Source: an uncultured Flammeovirgaceae bacterium
GTDB lineage: Bacteria > Bacteroidota > Bacteroidia > Cytophagales > Cyclobacteriaceae
Direction of reading: 5' to 3'
NCBI GenBank assembly: GCA_937883755.1
Contig: CAKZYA010000039.1
Coordinates: forward strand, 1 to 33,760
DNA: 33,760 bases
The translations under genes and the position numbers were made by a program. The first letter of the stretch is position 1. The number at the start of each line of letters is the position of its first letter. The notes beneath the pieces were generated by a model that was not told where the DNA came from, ran no database searches, and was given only the letters and a program-made list of their open reading frames with translations. Positions 32,225 to 33,760 of the stretch are shown piece by piece.

Positions 32225-33703
32225 ATGGGTAAAGGAATTCCATCGCGCCAGGAGGACTATTCGGCCTGGTACAACGAATTAGTAAAGAAAGCTGACCTGG
32301 CTGAGCCTTCGGCGGTACGGGGCTGTATGGTGATCAAACCTTACGGGTTTTCTATCTGGGAAAAGATGCAGGCCGAGCTAGATCGGATGTTTAAAGAAAC
32401 TGGGCATACCAATGCCTACTTTCCGCTATTCATCCCAAAATCTTATCTAAGTAAAGAAGCCCAGCACGTAGACGGTTTTGCCAAAGAGTGCGCGGTAGTT
32501 ACCCACCATCGACTGAAAAACGCTGAAGATGGCAGCGGAGTAGTCGTTGATCCCGCTGCCAAACTAGAAGAAGAACTGATCGTTCGCCCTACTTCCGAAA
32601 CGGTTATTTGGAACTCCTACCGCAACTGGATTCAGTCGTACCGCGACTTACCGCTATTGATTAACCAGTGGGCTAACGTAGTACGCTGGGAGATGCGAAC
32701 CCGCTTGTTTTTACGCACGGCTGAGTTTCTTTGGCAAGAAGGACACACCGCCCATGCCACTGAGCAAGAAGCTGTGGATGAAACCGAACAAATGCTAGAA
32801 GTCTACGCGACCTTTGTAGAGCAATTTATGGCTGTTCCTGTTATCCGAGGACTGAAAACTCCTAGCGAACGCTTTGCCGGAGCCGTAGAAACTTACTGTA
32901 TTGAAGCATTAATGCAAGATGGAAAAGCTTTGCAGGCCGGAACTTCCCACTTTTTAGGGCAAAACTTCGCAAAAGCCTTCGATGTAAAATTTGCAACTAA
33001 AGAGGGAGGATTAGACCACGTTTGGGGAACTTCCTGGGGAGTTAGCACCCGACTGATGGGTGCATTAATCATGGCCCACAGTGATGATAATGGTTTGGTA
33101 CTTCCTCCTAAACTGGCTCCCATCCAGGTGGTGATTGTTCCCATCTTTAAAACAGAAGAGCAGTTCAGCGCTATCTCAGCGAAGGTAAACTCGCTCAAAA
33201 CTGAATTACAGCACTTAGGAATTACGGTGAAGTTTGACCATCGGGATACCCACAAGCCTGGCTGGAAGTTTGCCGAATATGAACTAAAGGGCGTTCCAGT
33301 TCGCTTAGCCATTGGTCCTCGCGACCTGGAAAATAATACAGTAGAAGTAGCCCGTCGCGATACCCTAACTAAGCAATCCATGGAAATGGACGACTTCTTT
33401 CCTCAGAAAATCCGGGATTTATTAGAAGAGATTCAGACTAATATTTACGACAGAGCTCTAAAATTACAGCAAGAAAATTCTCAGAAGGTAGACACTTACG
33501 AGGAGTTTAAGCGAGTACTGGAGCAAGACGGAGGATTCGTATACGCTCATTGGGATGGCACCGATGAAACCGAAGCAAAAATTAAGGAAGAAACCAAGGC
33601 CACTATCCGCTGTATTCCGCTTAGTGCTGAAGAAGAAGAGGGCAAATGCATCTACTCAGGAAAACCTTCTAACAAACGAGTACTGTTTGCGAAAGCCTAT
33701 TAA
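32225..33703 (+). CDS. proS: prolyl-tRNA synthetase (archaeal/eukaryotic-type)
   Basis: A 492-residue ProRS that charges tRNA-Pro. It is of the short type without the bacterial editing (INS) insertion. Class II motifs: motif 1 near [16 protein letters not shown], motif 2 [24 protein letters not shown], and motif 3 [20 protein letters not shown]. The anticodon-binding domain follows ([33 protein letters not shown]), with the C-terminal zinc-like domain ending KRVLFAKAY typical of the ProS-type 3 class. Bacteroidota commonly have this form. Full length and intact, start ATG 32225 ([16 protein letters not shown]). The stop is immediately followed by the octamer array. Confidence 0.97.
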   Translation: MGKGIPSRQEDYSAWYNELVKKADLAEPSAVRGCMVIKPYGFSIWEKMQAELDRMFKETGHTNAYFPLFIPKSYLSKEAQHVDGFAKECAVVTHHRLKNAEDGSGVVVDPAAKLEEELIVRPTSETVIWNSYRNWIQSYRDLPLLINQWANVVRWEMRTRLFLRTAEFLWQEGHTAHATEQEAVDETEQMLEVYATFVEQFMAVPVIRGLKTPSERFAGAVETYCIEALMQDGKALQAGTSHFLGQNFAKAFDVKFATKEGGLDHVWGTSWGVSTRLMGALIMAHSDDNGLVLPPKLAPIQVVIVPIFKTEEQFSAISAKVNSLKTELQHLGITVKFDHRDTHKPGWKFAEYELKGVPVRLAIGPRDLENNTVEVARRDTLTKQSMEMDDFFPQKIRDLLEEIQTNIYDRALKLQQENSQKVDTYEEFKRVLEQDGGFVYAHWDGTDETEAKIKEETKATIRCIPLSAEEEEGKCIYSGKPSNKRVLFAKAY

Positions 33704-33757
33704 ACTCAGGTGTTCAGGTGTTCAGGTGTTCAGGTGTTCAGGTGTTCAGGTGTTCAG
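33702..33757. repeat. perfect 8-bp tandem array (GTGTTCAG)6
   Basis: Six exact copies of GTGTTCAG run from 33710 to 33757, preceded by a partial diverged copy (ACTCAG) that starts at the proS stop. The window then ends with ATG, so the array or its flank may continue. The unit matches the consensus of the degenerate pair at 18018-18128. Confidence 0.97.
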
Positions 33758-33760
33758 ATG

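Noticed and set aside
32893-33381. 162-codon minus-strand frame inside proS
   Set aside because: Antisense to a conserved tRNA synthetase; no supporting features.

Overview
The window looks like chromosomal DNA of a Bacteroidota bacterium, probably a marine Cytophagales-type organism. This rests on protein families typical of that phylum (a BT_3928-like DoxX/thioredoxin protein, DUF1599, DUF2911, a TonB receptor with a carboxypeptidase-regulatory N-domain, an OmpP1/FadL-like porin, a Cytophagales-style FolP-CdaA pair and an archaeal/eukaryotic-type ProS). It also rests on TAnnTTTG-type -7 promoter boxes and a near absence of Shine-Dalgarno sequences. No rRNA, tRNA, CRISPR array, phage or transposase gene was seen.

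Layout. 1-383: a perfect 7-bp tandem array and a degenerate 7-bp array, then a small conserved-looking ORF. 644-2091: monothiol glutaredoxin-like protein overlapping a Kef-type antiporter. 2397-6089: secreted DUF2911-TPR protein, a 490-bp non-coding stretch with three inverted repeats (one a perfect 40-bp palindrome), and an operon of a seven-bladed FG-GAP propeller protein plus a TIM-barrel epimerase lipoprotein. 6385-14017: MscS channel, heparinase II/III-type lyase, GlmU-like protein, MarR regulator and a divergent TonB-dependent receptor. 14347-21897: a housekeeping block of glmS, a second DUF2911 gene, murB, cdaA, folP, DUF1599 and BT_3928. Three neighbours here (cdaA, folP, DUF1599) appear to use TTG starts. 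21979-23819: a large lipoprotein of unknown function behind an 83-aa HTH protein, with several dyads between them. 24082-29042: ECF sigma factor, membrane TPR/anti-sigma-like protein, TPR-CHAT protease and shikimate kinase, all overlapping or closely spaced. 29032-33703: FadL-like porin, a Ser/Arg-rich lipoprotein with a strong SD and a strong terminator, and proS. The window ends in a perfect 8-bp array.

Two things stand out. First, the sigma / anti-sigma-like TPR membrane protein / TPR-CHAT operon has the parts of a protease-controlled sigma switch without CRISPR. It resembles in logic the Craspase (gRAMP/TPR-CHAT, Csx30, RpoE-like sigma) pathway. Second, at least six intergenic places carry unrelated 7- or 8-bp tandem arrays. 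Three of these are pairs of degenerate arrays in opposite orientation, fitted exactly between a stop codon or promoter and the next gene. This looks like one class of element with variable sequence and fixed period and architecture, similar to the heptameric STRR repeats of cyanobacteria.
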